Shown here: positions 1 through 6,030 of the stretch, piece after piece | How positions within the stretch are numbered: position 1 is the first letter of the stretch | How the letters are laid out: every line of letters begins with the position of its first letter | DNA from: Candidatus Aminicenantota bacterium | GTDB lineage: Bacteria > Acidobacteriota > Aminicenantia > UBA2199 | Direction: 5' to 3' | DNA: 8,619 nucleotides | Assembly: GCA_030620255.1 (NCBI GenBank) | Contig: JAUXFB010000033.1 | Span: 1 to 8,619 of the forward strand | Translations under genes and position numbers: made by a program | The notes under the pieces: generated by a model | What the model saw: only the letters and a program-made list of their open reading frames with translations | What the model was told of the DNA's origin: nothing | Databases searched by the model: none

Positions 1-239
1 ATGACCTGAAACTGGTTATGTTTTTGAACTCTGTTTGGGTTTTTTGCATATCTCCCATCATCTGGTCTTCTTGAAGGCTGCCAAAATGCAACTTCCCAGT
101 GCTTTTTCCCTAAAACTTTGAAAAATGTGTCAGGTGTCATTGTGCCTGCGCCTACTTCTGTATCATATCCAGAGGCAATATAACAACCATTTTGAGACCA
201 GAATTCTTGTAATTTAATTATAATGTTTTGTAAACTCAT
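1..239 (-). CDS. glyQ: Glycyl-tRNA synthetase alpha subunit (5' part, cut by window edge)
   Basis: This is the N-terminal 79 residues of GlyQ, read from the reverse strand; the rest lies beyond base 1. In alpha/beta type glycyl-tRNA synthetase the alpha chain carries the class II catalytic core that activates glycine and joins it to tRNA-Gly in the cytoplasm. The identification rests on family blocks visible in translation: an N-terminal helix with [10 protein letters not shown] (about residues 12-21), [19 protein letters not shown] (26-44), and [17 protein letters not shown] (54-70) followed by the conserved QFQV. The ATG (239-237) shares one base with the TAA stop of gcvPB (241-239), giving TAATG, which suggests translational coupling. 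The partner beta subunit, glyS, is expected next but is not visible. The family call is firm even from this fragment; the placement after gcv genes is the unusual part. Confidence 0.93.
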   Translation of the reverse strand, partial: MSLQNIIIKLQEFWSQNGCYIASGYDTEVGAGTMTPDTFFKVLGKKHWEVAFWQPSRRPDDGRYAKNPNRVQKHNQFQV

Positions 240-1681
240 TATTCACCTAAATTTTCCCATTTTAGAATATGTTTTCTTGCTGCAAGTATTTCATCTAATC
301 TTGAAACAGGGGTTGTATATGGAGCACCCTTAATGTATTCAGGGTCATTTTTTGCCTTTTCTAATATTTTTTTCATAACATCAATAAATTCATCTATTGT
401 TTCTTTACTTTCTGTTTCGGTTGGTTCAATCATCATTGCACCATGAACAATCAAAGGGAAATATATTGTAAATGGGTGTATCCCGTAATCAAGAAGACTT
501 TTTGCAATATCAAGTGTTGTTACATTTAGATTATTGTCAGAGAATACAACTTCATGTAAAATTTTCGATTTATATGGTAATTCAAGGAAAGGTTCAAGAC
601 TTTTGCGAATATAATTTGCATTCAAAACAGCATCTTCTGCAACCTTTCTGATATGTTCTTTACCAATAGACATGAGATAAGTAAGAGCCTTTACTATTAC
701 TAAAAAATTGCCATAAAAATTCTTTACTCTTCCAATGCTCTTTTTTTCGTGATATTTTACAAAACAGTTGTTATCTTTTTTATATACAATTGGTGTTGGC
801 AAATATTTGATTAGATATGGAGCTACTCCAACAGGGCCTGAACCTGGTCCACCTCCTCCATGTGGAGTAGAAAATGTTTTATGTAAATTTAAATGCAGTA
901 CATCAACTCCTAAATCTCCGGGTCTAACAATTCCCATAAATGCATTCATATTCGCTCCATCCATATATAATAAAGAGCCGTTTTTATGAAGTATTTCAGA
1001 TATTTTGCAGATGTTTTTTTCAAAAATTCCAAGAGTGTTTGGGTTTGTCATCATTAACGCAGCAACATCTTCATTTAAATATTCTTTTAATGTCTCAATA
1101 TCAATAATTCCATCCTTGTTCGAAGGTATCTCTATGATTTCATATCCTGCAAAATGTGCAGAAGAAGGATTTGTCCCATGTGCTGAGTCTGGTATAAGGA
1201 CTATTTTTCTTGGATCTCCTTTTGAGCTCAAGTATTTTTTAATTATCATCATTCCAGTAGTTTCACCGTGTGCTCCTGCAGATGGTGCGAGTGTAAATGC
1301 TGCCATTGCTGTAATCTTTTTTAGCCATTCCTCAAAAGTTGTTATAATCTCAAGGTTGCCTTCAACAAATTTATGAGGAGAGTATGGATGTGTGGAAAAT
1401 TCTTCGAAATTAGCAATTTTTTCATTTATTTTTGGGTTGTATTTCATTGTACAGGATCCCAAAGGATAAAAACCTGAGTCAACTGAATGATTTAATTGAG
1501 CAAGGTTTGTGTAATGTCTTACGACCTCTACTTCAGAAAGTTGAGGGAAATCTTTTATATCTTCTCTCAGTTTTTTTTTGTCTATTGTTATTAAATCATC
1601 TGAAAATTCCGTTTGGGAAAAAGAATATCCAATTTTACCTTTTCTGCTTTTTTCAAAAATTGGTTTTTGTAATTTATTCAC
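239..1681 (-). CDS. gcvPB: Glycine dehydrogenase (decarboxylating) subunit 2, P-protein PLP subunit
   Basis: This is the C-terminal half of the split P-protein, 480 residues, close to the family norm of about 480-500. With GcvPA it decarboxylates glycine on pyridoxal phosphate and passes the aminomethyl group to the lipoyl arm of GcvH. The PLP lysine is recognisable as K268 in [19 protein letters not shown]. Other family blocks are [11 protein letters not shown] (about 73-83), PSAGAHGE (133-140), [10 protein letters not shown] (165-174), [11 protein letters not shown] (211-221) and [11 protein letters not shown] (240-250). The C-terminal block [15 protein letters not shown] is also typical. 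The start is GTG at 1681-1679, overlapping the TGA stop of gcvPA by four bases (GTGA). A GGAG seven bases upstream supports it. Its own stop overlaps the glyQ start by one base. It is the fourth gene of the operon. No key residue appears missing. Confidence 0.97.
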   Translation of the reverse strand: MNKLQKPIFEKSRKGKIGYSFSQTEFSDDLITIDKKKLREDIKDFPQLSEVEVVRHYTNLAQLNHSVDSGFYPLGSCTMKYNPKINEKIANFEEFSTHPYSPHKFVEGNLEIITTFEEWLKKITAMAAFTLAPSAGAHGETTGMMIIKKYLSSKGDPRKIVLIPDSAHGTNPSSAHFAGYEIIEIPSNKDGIIDIETLKEYLNEDVAALMMTNPNTLGIFEKNICKISEILHKNGSLLYMDGANMNAFMGIVRPGDLGVDVLHLNLHKTFSTPHGGGGPGSGPVGVAPYLIKYLPTPIVYKKDNNCFVKYHEKKSIGRVKNFYGNFLVIVKALTYLMSIGKEHIRKVAEDAVLNANYIRKSLEPFLELPYKSKILHEVVFSDNNLNVTTLDIAKSLLDYGIHPFTIYFPLIVHGAMMIEPTETESKETIDEFIDVMKKILEKAKNDPEYIKGAPYTTPVSRLDEILAARKHILKWENLGE

Positions 1682-3027
1682 TCTATTTCTCCAATTGCAT
1701 TTATCAATTTGTCTATATCTTTCTTTTTGTGTATTTCTGTAAAATTAATAAGAATTGAGTTTTCGAAATCTGAATAAAAGTATTTTAAAGGAACACCCGC
1801 TATAATATTTTTTTCTTCAAGCTTTGTTATAAAATCTTCTACTTTGTTATTTTTTATTTCAAGTACGACTTCATTGTAAAAATCTTTTTTATATTTAATA
1901 CTAATGTTACTTAATTTTGAAGCCTCTTTTACAAAATATGCTGTATTTAAATGGTTTGTTTTGGAAATTTCCTTAAGCCCTTTTTGCCCCATAGTTGATA
2001 GATATATAGCTGCTCTTAATGCACACAATGCTTGATTTGAGCATATATTTGATGTTGCTTTTTCTCTTTTTATGTGTTGTTCCCTTGTTGATAATGTGAG
2101 TACATAACCTTTTCTACCTTTTGTGTCAAGAGTTTGACCAACAATTCTTCCTGGCATTTGTCTGAGAAATTCTTTTTTTGCACCTATAAAACCAAGATAG
2201 GGTCCTCCAAAACCAATTGGGATTCCAAAACTCTGGGCTTCTCCTACAATTATGTCTACACCATTTTCTGCAGCAGGTGTTAAGAAAGCAAGAGACATTG
2301 CTTCAGCTGTAACCTGAATTGAGTATATTTCTTTGCTTAGAGTTATATCAGAAATGGTTTTTGTTTCTTCAATAACTCCTAAAAAGTTGGGGGATTGGAA
2401 TATGAAGCCTCCACAATTTTCATCTATCTTTTCTTTAAGTTGACTTAAGTCTATTTTTCCGGTTTCTTTGTCAAATTCAATAAATTCAGCCTCAAAATTC
2501 AGGTTTTGAATATAAGTATGAATAATTTCTATATATTCTGGATGAAGGTTAGAAGCAATAAGAATACGATTTTTTTTAGATTTTCTTAATGCAAGAAGTA
2601 CTCCCTCTGCTGCTGCTGTTCCACCATCATAAAGTGATGAGTTTGAAACATCCATTCCAGTAAGCATAGCAATCATAGTCTGATATTCAAATATTCCCTG
2701 CAAACTTCCCTGACTTACCTCTGCTTGATATGGTGTGTATGGTGTTGATAATTCACCTTTACTTATTAAGTAATTCACTACTTCAGGAATAAAATGGTTG
2801 TAAGCTCCTGCGCCTAAAAAGCTTAAGTAATTTGAATATTTATTTTTTTTTGCTAATTCTTTAAATTTTTCTAAAAGTTGGTCTTCTGTAAGGGCTGATG
2901 GAATATCATTCATAGAGAAGTAGGATTTATCTTTGGGTATATCAGAGAATAACTCCTTTGTATCTTTTATTCCCAGAAATTTTTTAATTTCTTCCCTTTC
3001 AGAGTCTGTAAGAGGGAAATATCTCAT
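1678..3027 (-). CDS. gcvPA: Glycine dehydrogenase (decarboxylating) subunit 1, P-protein
   Basis: This is the N-terminal half of the split glycine decarboxylase, 449 residues, matching the usual length of about 445-450. It pairs with GcvPB in the P-protein, which starts glycine cleavage by releasing CO2. Family blocks are visible: FLGAGAYNHF (about 70-79), TPYTPYQAEVSQG (95-107), SLYDGGTAAAEG (131-142), a GEAQSFGIPIGFGGPYLGF stretch in the middle, and REKATSNICSNQAL later. As expected for this half, it lacks the PLP-binding lysine, which sits in GcvPB. The ATG at 3027-3025 is preceded by AGGAG at about six bases, and that site overlaps the gcvH TAG stop (3039-3037). The gap from gcvH is nine bases. 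The gene is intact, with no frameshift. Confidence 0.97.
   Translation of the reverse strand: MRYFPLTDSEREEIKKFLGIKDTKELFSDIPKDKSYFSMNDIPSALTEDQLLEKFKELAKKNKYSNYLSFLGAGAYNHFIPEVVNYLISKGELSTPYTPYQAEVSQGSLQGIFEYQTMIAMLTGMDVSNSSLYDGGTAAAEGVLLALRKSKKNRILIASNLHPEYIEIIHTYIQNLNFEAEFIEFDKETGKIDLSQLKEKIDENCGGFIFQSPNFLGVIEETKTISDITLSKEIYSIQVTAEAMSLAFLTPAAENGVDIIVGEAQSFGIPIGFGGPYLGFIGAKKEFLRQMPGRIVGQTLDTKGRKGYVLTLSTREQHIKREKATSNICSNQALCALRAAIYLSTMGQKGLKEISKTNHLNTAYFVKEASKLSNISIKYKKDFYNEVVLEIKNNKVEDFITKLEEKNIIAGVPLKYFYSDFENSILINFTEIHKKKDIDKLINAIGEIE
1689..1692 (-). promoter_or_regulatory. Ribosome binding site supporting the GTG start of gcvPB
   Basis: GGAG on the minus strand lies seven bases before the GTG codon at 1681-1679, inside the 3' end of gcvPA. 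It supports a GTG start overlapping the gcvPA stop. Translational coupling between the two P-protein halves would help keep them at a 1:1 ratio; that part is inference. Confidence 0.75.
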
Positions 3028-3036
3028 TTATTACTC

Positions 3037-3420
3037 CTAAGAAATTCCATTGAGAAAGTCGTTATATTGATTGTTATTCATTAAATTTTCGATCTCTTTT
3101 TTATTTTCAATTTTGATTTTAATGATCCAGCCCTTTCCATTTGGGTCTTTGTTTATGTTTTCCGGGTTACTCTCTAATTCTTCATTAACTTCGATAATTT
3201 CGCCTGATATAGGTGTATATATATCATCAACTGCTTTAACAGATTCTATATTTGCGCAAGCATCACCTTTTTTGATTTTTTCACCAACTGAGGGCAATTC
3301 TACATAGACGATATCTCCAAATTCCTTTTGAGCAAAATCTGAGATACCTATTATCCCGATATCTCCTTCAACTTTTACCCATTCATGTTCTTTTGTAAAT
3401 TTAAAATCATCTAAATTCAT
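3037..3420 (-). CDS. gcvH: Glycine cleavage system H protein (lipoyl carrier)
   Basis: GcvH, 127 residues, is the lipoylated shuttle that moves the aminomethyl group between the P, T and L proteins. The lipoyl attachment site is K62 in ANIESVKAVDDIYTPISGE, matching the family ESVKA-x-x-DIY-x-P-x-SGE pattern. Other typical blocks are FTKEHEWVKVEGD (8-20), IGISDFAQKEFGDIVYVELP (24-43) and NPNGKGW-like DPNGKGW (92-98). A longer frame beginning with TTG at 3432 would add four residues, but that TTG lies in the Shine-Dalgarno sequence itself. The ATG at 3420-3418 follows GGAGG by five bases and is preferred. The gene sits 12 bases after gcvT and 9 bases before gcvPA. Lipoylation genes are not in view. 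Confidence 0.97.
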   Translation of the reverse strand: MNLDDFKFTKEHEWVKVEGDIGIIGISDFAQKEFGDIVYVELPSVGEKIKKGDACANIESVKAVDDIYTPISGEIIEVNEELESNPENINKDPNGKGWIIKIKIENKKEIENLMNNNQYNDFLNGIS

Positions 3421-3425
3421 TTTTT

Positions 3426-3430
3426 CCTCC
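3426..3430 (-). promoter_or_regulatory. Ribosome binding site that fixes the gcvH start
   Basis: GGAGG on the minus strand, followed by five A residues and then ATG at 3420. It rules out the in-frame TTG at 3432-3430, which overlaps this site and directly abuts the gcvT stop (3435-3433). Confidence 0.85.
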
Positions 3431-3432
3431 AA

Positions 3433-4533
3433 TTAATTTTTTTTATCTCTTTTATAAAATGGGGTTTCTACTACTTTAGCAAGAATTTTATTGTTTCTTA
3501 TTTGTATTTGAAATTTTGTTCCTATTTCCGTTCTCTCAACAGGTAGATATGTCATGCCAATTGCTTTTTTTAAATAGGGTGCATAAGTTCCGCTTGTAAC
3601 TGTTCCATATTCTTTATTGTCAACATATATAGGATAACCATGTCTTGCTATACCCCTGTCTATAAGCTCAAATCCAATAAGTTTTCTATTTATACCTTCA
3701 TTCTTTTGTTTTAAAAGAAAGTTTTTTCCTATAAAGTCTCCTTTTTTTAATTTCAGTATCCAGCCTAAGTTTGCTTCCAGAACAGTATGAGAATTATCAA
3801 TATCGTTTCCATACAGAGCCATACTTGATTCAAGCCTTAATGTATCTCTTGCACCAAGTCCAGCTGGTATAACATTATATTTTTTCCCTTTATCAAGAAG
3901 ATCTAAGAATAGTTTTGAAGCAGTATCTTCATCTGACTTAAAGTAGATTTCAAATCCGTCTTCTCCTGTATATCCGGTTCTTGAGATGATAGAATCGATT
4001 CCTTTTATTTCACCTTTTATGAAATGATAATATTTAATTGCGCAAAGGTCTTCTTTTGTAAATTCAGATAAAAGTTTTTCTGAAACAGGGCCTTGTATGG
4101 CTATTTGTGAATAATCTGTGCTCTCATTATTTATATTAACATCAAAATGTACTATCTTTTCTTTAATCCATTTATAATCTTTGTCTATATTAGATGCATT
4201 AACAACTAATAAATATTCATTTTCAGAAAGCATATAAACTAATATGTCATCAACAAAGCAACCATTTTCTGTGAGTAATGCGGAATATTGAATCTTTCCT
4301 GGTTTTAATTTTGCAGCATTGTTTGAAGTAATATATTGAACAGCATCTAAAGCTTGTTTTCCTCTTAAAAATATTTCGCCCATATGGCTGACATCGAAAA
4401 TTCCTCCATATGTTCTTACTGCATTGTGCTCAGTATTTATGCCTGAATATTGAACAGGCATATCCCATCCTGTAAATTCCACCATCTTCCCATTCAAAAT
4501 ATAGTGGGCTTTGTTTAATTTTGTTTTTTTCAT
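3433..4533 (-). CDS. gcvT: Glycine cleavage system T protein (aminomethyltransferase)
   Basis: GcvT, 366 residues, has the usual length for the family. It takes the aminomethyl group from GcvH, transfers the one-carbon unit to tetrahydrofolate as 5,10-methylene-THF and releases ammonia. Visible family blocks are FTGWDMPVQY (20-29), GIFDVSHMGEI (44-54), VDDILVY (94-100, containing the aspartate pair where the catalytic Asp of the family lies), SRTGYTGEDGFEIY (184-197), PAGLGARDTLRLES (223-236) and a C-terminal block with VTSGTYAP. The N-terminal folate-binding region and the C-terminal barrel both appear complete. The ATG at 4533-4531 follows GGAG by seven bases. This is the first gene of the gcvT-gcvH-gcvPA-gcvPB-glyQ operon. 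A dimethylglycine dehydrogenase or YgfZ relative is ruled out by the context and by the intact motifs. Confidence 0.97.
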   Translation of the reverse strand: MKKTKLNKAHYILNGKMVEFTGWDMPVQYSGINTEHNAVRTYGGIFDVSHMGEIFLRGKQALDAVQYITSNNAAKLKPGKIQYSALLTENGCFVDDILVYMLSENEYLLVVNASNIDKDYKWIKEKIVHFDVNINNESTDYSQIAIQGPVSEKLLSEFTKEDLCAIKYYHFIKGEIKGIDSIISRTGYTGEDGFEIYFKSDEDTASKLFLDLLDKGKKYNVIPAGLGARDTLRLESSMALYGNDIDNSHTVLEANLGWILKLKKGDFIGKNFLLKQKNEGINRKLIGFELIDRGIARHGYPIYVDNKEYGTVTSGTYAPYLKKAIGMTYLPVERTEIGTKFQIQIRNNKILAKVVETPFYKRDKKN

Positions 4534-4678
4534 TCAGAATCTCCGGTTCCAAAATTATAAATTTATAAATAACATATAAAGCTATAAAAATCAATAATGA
4601 GTTATAACTAAGCTATATAATGATTATATAAAAACACCTTTTATTATAAATACTTTATAATATGTTAAAGGAATTATT

Positions 4679-4706
4679 TTTTTATTAAATATCTAAAGCT
4701 TGACAA
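4679..4706 (-). promoter_or_regulatory. Candidate promoter for the gcv operon
   Basis: On the minus strand TTGTCA (4706-4701, five of six matches to the -35 consensus) is followed after 16 bases by TAAAAA (four of six). The -35 overlaps that of the divergent promoter. Initiation here would leave a leader of about 140 bases before gcvT. The region is so AT-rich that other -10-like boxes occur, such as TATAAT at 4648-4643 and 4628-4623, each with a poor -35, so this assignment is weak. Confidence 0.3.
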
Positions 4707-4729
4707 ATAGTTAGTGTTTTATTTATAAT
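4700..4729 (+). promoter_or_regulatory. Sigma-70 promoter of the TPR-protein gene
   Basis: TTGACA (4700-4705) and TATAAT (4724-4729) are both perfect consensus hexamers with an 18-base spacer, slightly longer than the optimal 17. Transcription should start near 4736, leaving a leader of about 70 bases before the ATG at 4806. The match suggests constitutive, moderate to strong expression, which is inference. Confidence 0.75.
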
Positions 4730-4750
4730 CTTTTTTTATATAGAGATTAT

Positions 4751-4773
4751 TTTAGGATAAGTTATTATCTAAA
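4751..4773 (+). other. Weak hairpin in the leader of the TPR-protein gene
   Basis: TTTA-G-GATAA and TTATC-TAAA can form a nine-base-pair, nearly all A/T stem with one bulged G and a GTTA loop. It ends 20 bases before the Shine-Dalgarno sequence. Its stability would be low, and it may simply reflect base composition. Confidence 0.25.
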
Positions 4774-4805
4774 AAAGATACTTATACTTAAGCGGAGGAA
4801 ATCTA

Positions 4806-5807
4806 ATGAAAAAAAAGGCTCTTATATTATTAATTACTTTATTTATTAGTTCGTTATTTTTATTCTCAGATGAAAAACAGGATTCTTGGGAAAATGCCAT
4901 TTCTGAACAAAATATAGAATTTAGAATGTCCCTACTTGAACAATATGCTGAAAAATATGCACAGGAAGGGGATTCAAATTTAAAAGATCTTTATTATCAA
5001 TTATCTCTGGATTCATTCAACCTTAAGAAATATGAAAAAACGATTACTTACGGTGAAAAGGCATTGAATTTGGAAAATATTAAAGATAGAAATAAACTTC
5101 AGTTGAATCTTTTACTTGCAAACTCTTATAATGTAACGAAAAAGGATCTTGATAAAGCTTATCATTATGCTGGTTTAGCTTTTGAATTGGCAATAACAAT
5201 GAAAGCTAATGAAAATAATACAAAAAAATATGATAAAAAATATATTGTTCCAGCATTGAGAATTCAAATATTCATTCTGTATTCGAAAGGCAGAAATGAC
5301 CCTGAAATGATGAATAAGGCTGCAGAAAAAGCTATTGAGATTTTTGCAAACTATGATAAATCGACAAAATCATCCAATATGATTGTTACTCTGGCTAATA
5401 ATTTGTATAAAATGAAAAAAATCAGAAGTGCTATTAGTGTATTTGAGCATGTTTGTAATGTTGAAAGGCCAAATTATAGGTACTTAAGTATGCTTGCTAG
5501 TTGGTACAGTAAGATAGATGATAAGGAAAAAGCAGTAAATTGTCTTGAGAGATCTTATAGAATAAGGAAAAATGCAAAAACTGCTTATAACCTTGGTGTA
5601 ATGCTTCAAAAGAGGGATATAGATAGGGCTATTAGATATTTAGCTGAAGCACATATTATGAGACATGAAAATAAGGAAGCAAAGGACTATAAGTTGTTGA
5701 GACATTTATATTATAATGTTAAGGCTTCAAAAGACAAAGCCAAAGAAGAATTGGATGCAGGCTTTCAAGAGATAATTAATTCTGCCAGATCAAGGTTGGG
5801 AAAATAA
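4806..5807 (+). CDS. Exported TPR-repeat protein of unknown role
   Basis: This is a 333-residue protein with an N-terminal signal peptide: KKK, a hydrophobic stretch at about residues 5-20, then FSDE. No lipobox cysteine is seen, so a soluble periplasmic protein is likely. The rest is alpha-helical with tetratricopeptide-like repeats: about 60-93 (YYQLSLDSFNLKKYEKTITYGEKAL), 98-131, 190-220 (TLANNLYKMKKIRSAISVF), 225-256 (ASWYSKIDDKEKAVNCLERSY) and 258-290 (AYNLGVMLQKRDIDRAIRYLAEA). TPRs mediate protein-protein contacts, and no enzymatic motif is visible. The ATG is preceded by GGAGG with a seven-base gap. It lies divergent from the gcv operon and 223 bases before the FecR-domain gene on the same strand. 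Because it has its own sigma-70 promoter and the downstream pair has a sigma-54 one, it may or may not work with them. No specific family name is claimed. Confidence 0.85.
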   Translation: MKKKALILLITLFISSLFLFSDEKQDSWENAISEQNIEFRMSLLEQYAEKYAQEGDSNLKDLYYQLSLDSFNLKKYEKTITYGEKALNLENIKDRNKLQLNLLLANSYNVTKKDLDKAYHYAGLAFELAITMKANENNTKKYDKKYIVPALRIQIFILYSKGRNDPEMMNKAAEKAIEIFANYDKSTKSSNMIVTLANNLYKMKKIRSAISVFEHVCNVERPNYRYLSMLASWYSKIDDKEKAVNCLERSYRIRKNAKTAYNLGVMLQKRDIDRAIRYLAEAHIMRHENKEAKDYKLLRHLYYNVKASKDKAKEELDAGFQEIINSARSRLGK

Positions 5808-5903
5808 ACAATAAAGAAGATTCTCTATAAATTTTTTATTTGTAACTCATATTAAATTTCTTTAATTCAAGTTTTTAAGTGTAGATTTATAGTTTTTTTA
5901 AAG

Positions 5904-5921
5904 TGTCCTGTTTTTGTGACA
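5904..5921 (+). promoter_or_regulatory. Upstream palindromic regulator site 1
   Basis: TGTCCT-GTTTTT-GTGACA is an imperfect inverted repeat: the outer TGTC/GACA arms pair. It is the weaker copy of the site at 5935-5952, with the same 6-6-6 layout, the same AAGTGTCCT left flank and a T-rich centre. The centres are 31 bp apart, about three DNA turns, so two dimers would lie on the same face. It is centred about 83 bp upstream of the predicted sigma-54 start, a position suited to an enhancer-binding activator. Confidence 0.55.
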
Positions 5922-5934
5922 AAAGATTAAAAAG

Positions 5935-5952
5935 TGTCCTATTTTTAGGACA
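5935..5952 (+). promoter_or_regulatory. Upstream palindromic regulator site 2
   Basis: TGTCCT-ATTTTT-AGGACA has two perfect six-base arms, and pairing continues one base into the centre. It is centred about 52 bp upstream of the predicted sigma-54 start and ends 18 bases before the -24 GG. Together with site 1 it looks like a paired binding site for a sigma-54 activator. In RNA the same bases could form a hairpin (5931-5956), but the tail after it is not a clean U-run, and the near-copy at 5904-5921 favours a protein-binding site. Confidence 0.6.
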
Positions 5953-5969
5953 TTTTCCTTCTTATTTGT

Positions 5970-5985
5970 TGGCATTAAAATTGCA
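5970..5985 (+). promoter_or_regulatory. Sigma-54 (-24/-12) promoter of the FecR/beta-barrel pair
   Basis: TGGCAT-N5-TTGCA matches the RpoN consensus TGGCAC-N5-TTGCA at all but one position. The diagnostic GG (5971-5972) and GC (5983-5984) are separated by exactly ten bases. The start is predicted at about 5996, some 35 bases before the ATG. No good sigma-70 -10 box is placed to use the same region. Sigma-54 promoters need an ATP-driven enhancer-binding protein, which fits the two upstream palindromes. Confidence 0.75.
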
Positions 5986-6030
5986 TGCATTTAAGTGAAT
6001 GATTGGAAAATAAAAATTTAGGAGGGGAAA

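Noticed and set aside
768..1758. Open plus-strand frames at 768-989, 1005-1376 and 1432-1758
   Set aside because: They lie antisense inside gcvPB and gcvPA, whose motifs are intact, and show low-complexity hydrophobic or proline-rich translations without family motifs.
3071..3307. Open plus-strand frame antisense to gcvH
   Set aside because: gcvH on the other strand is complete with its lipoyl lysine; the antisense frame is a shadow.
3421..3432. Longer gcvH start at TTG 3432
   Set aside because: That TTG is part of the Shine-Dalgarno sequence for the ATG at 3420, and the four extra residues are not typical of the family.
4808..4818. Run of eight A bases just after the TPR-gene start, as a slippage or phase-variation tract
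   Set aside because: It encodes the usual basic start of a signal peptide, and such runs are frequent across this AT-rich sequence.
5931..5956. Hairpin around palindrome 2 as a dedicated terminator
   Set aside because: The following bases are TTTTCCTTCTT rather than a clean T-run, it lies over 120 bases after the TPR stop, and the motif is repeated at 5904-5921, which fits a regulator site better.
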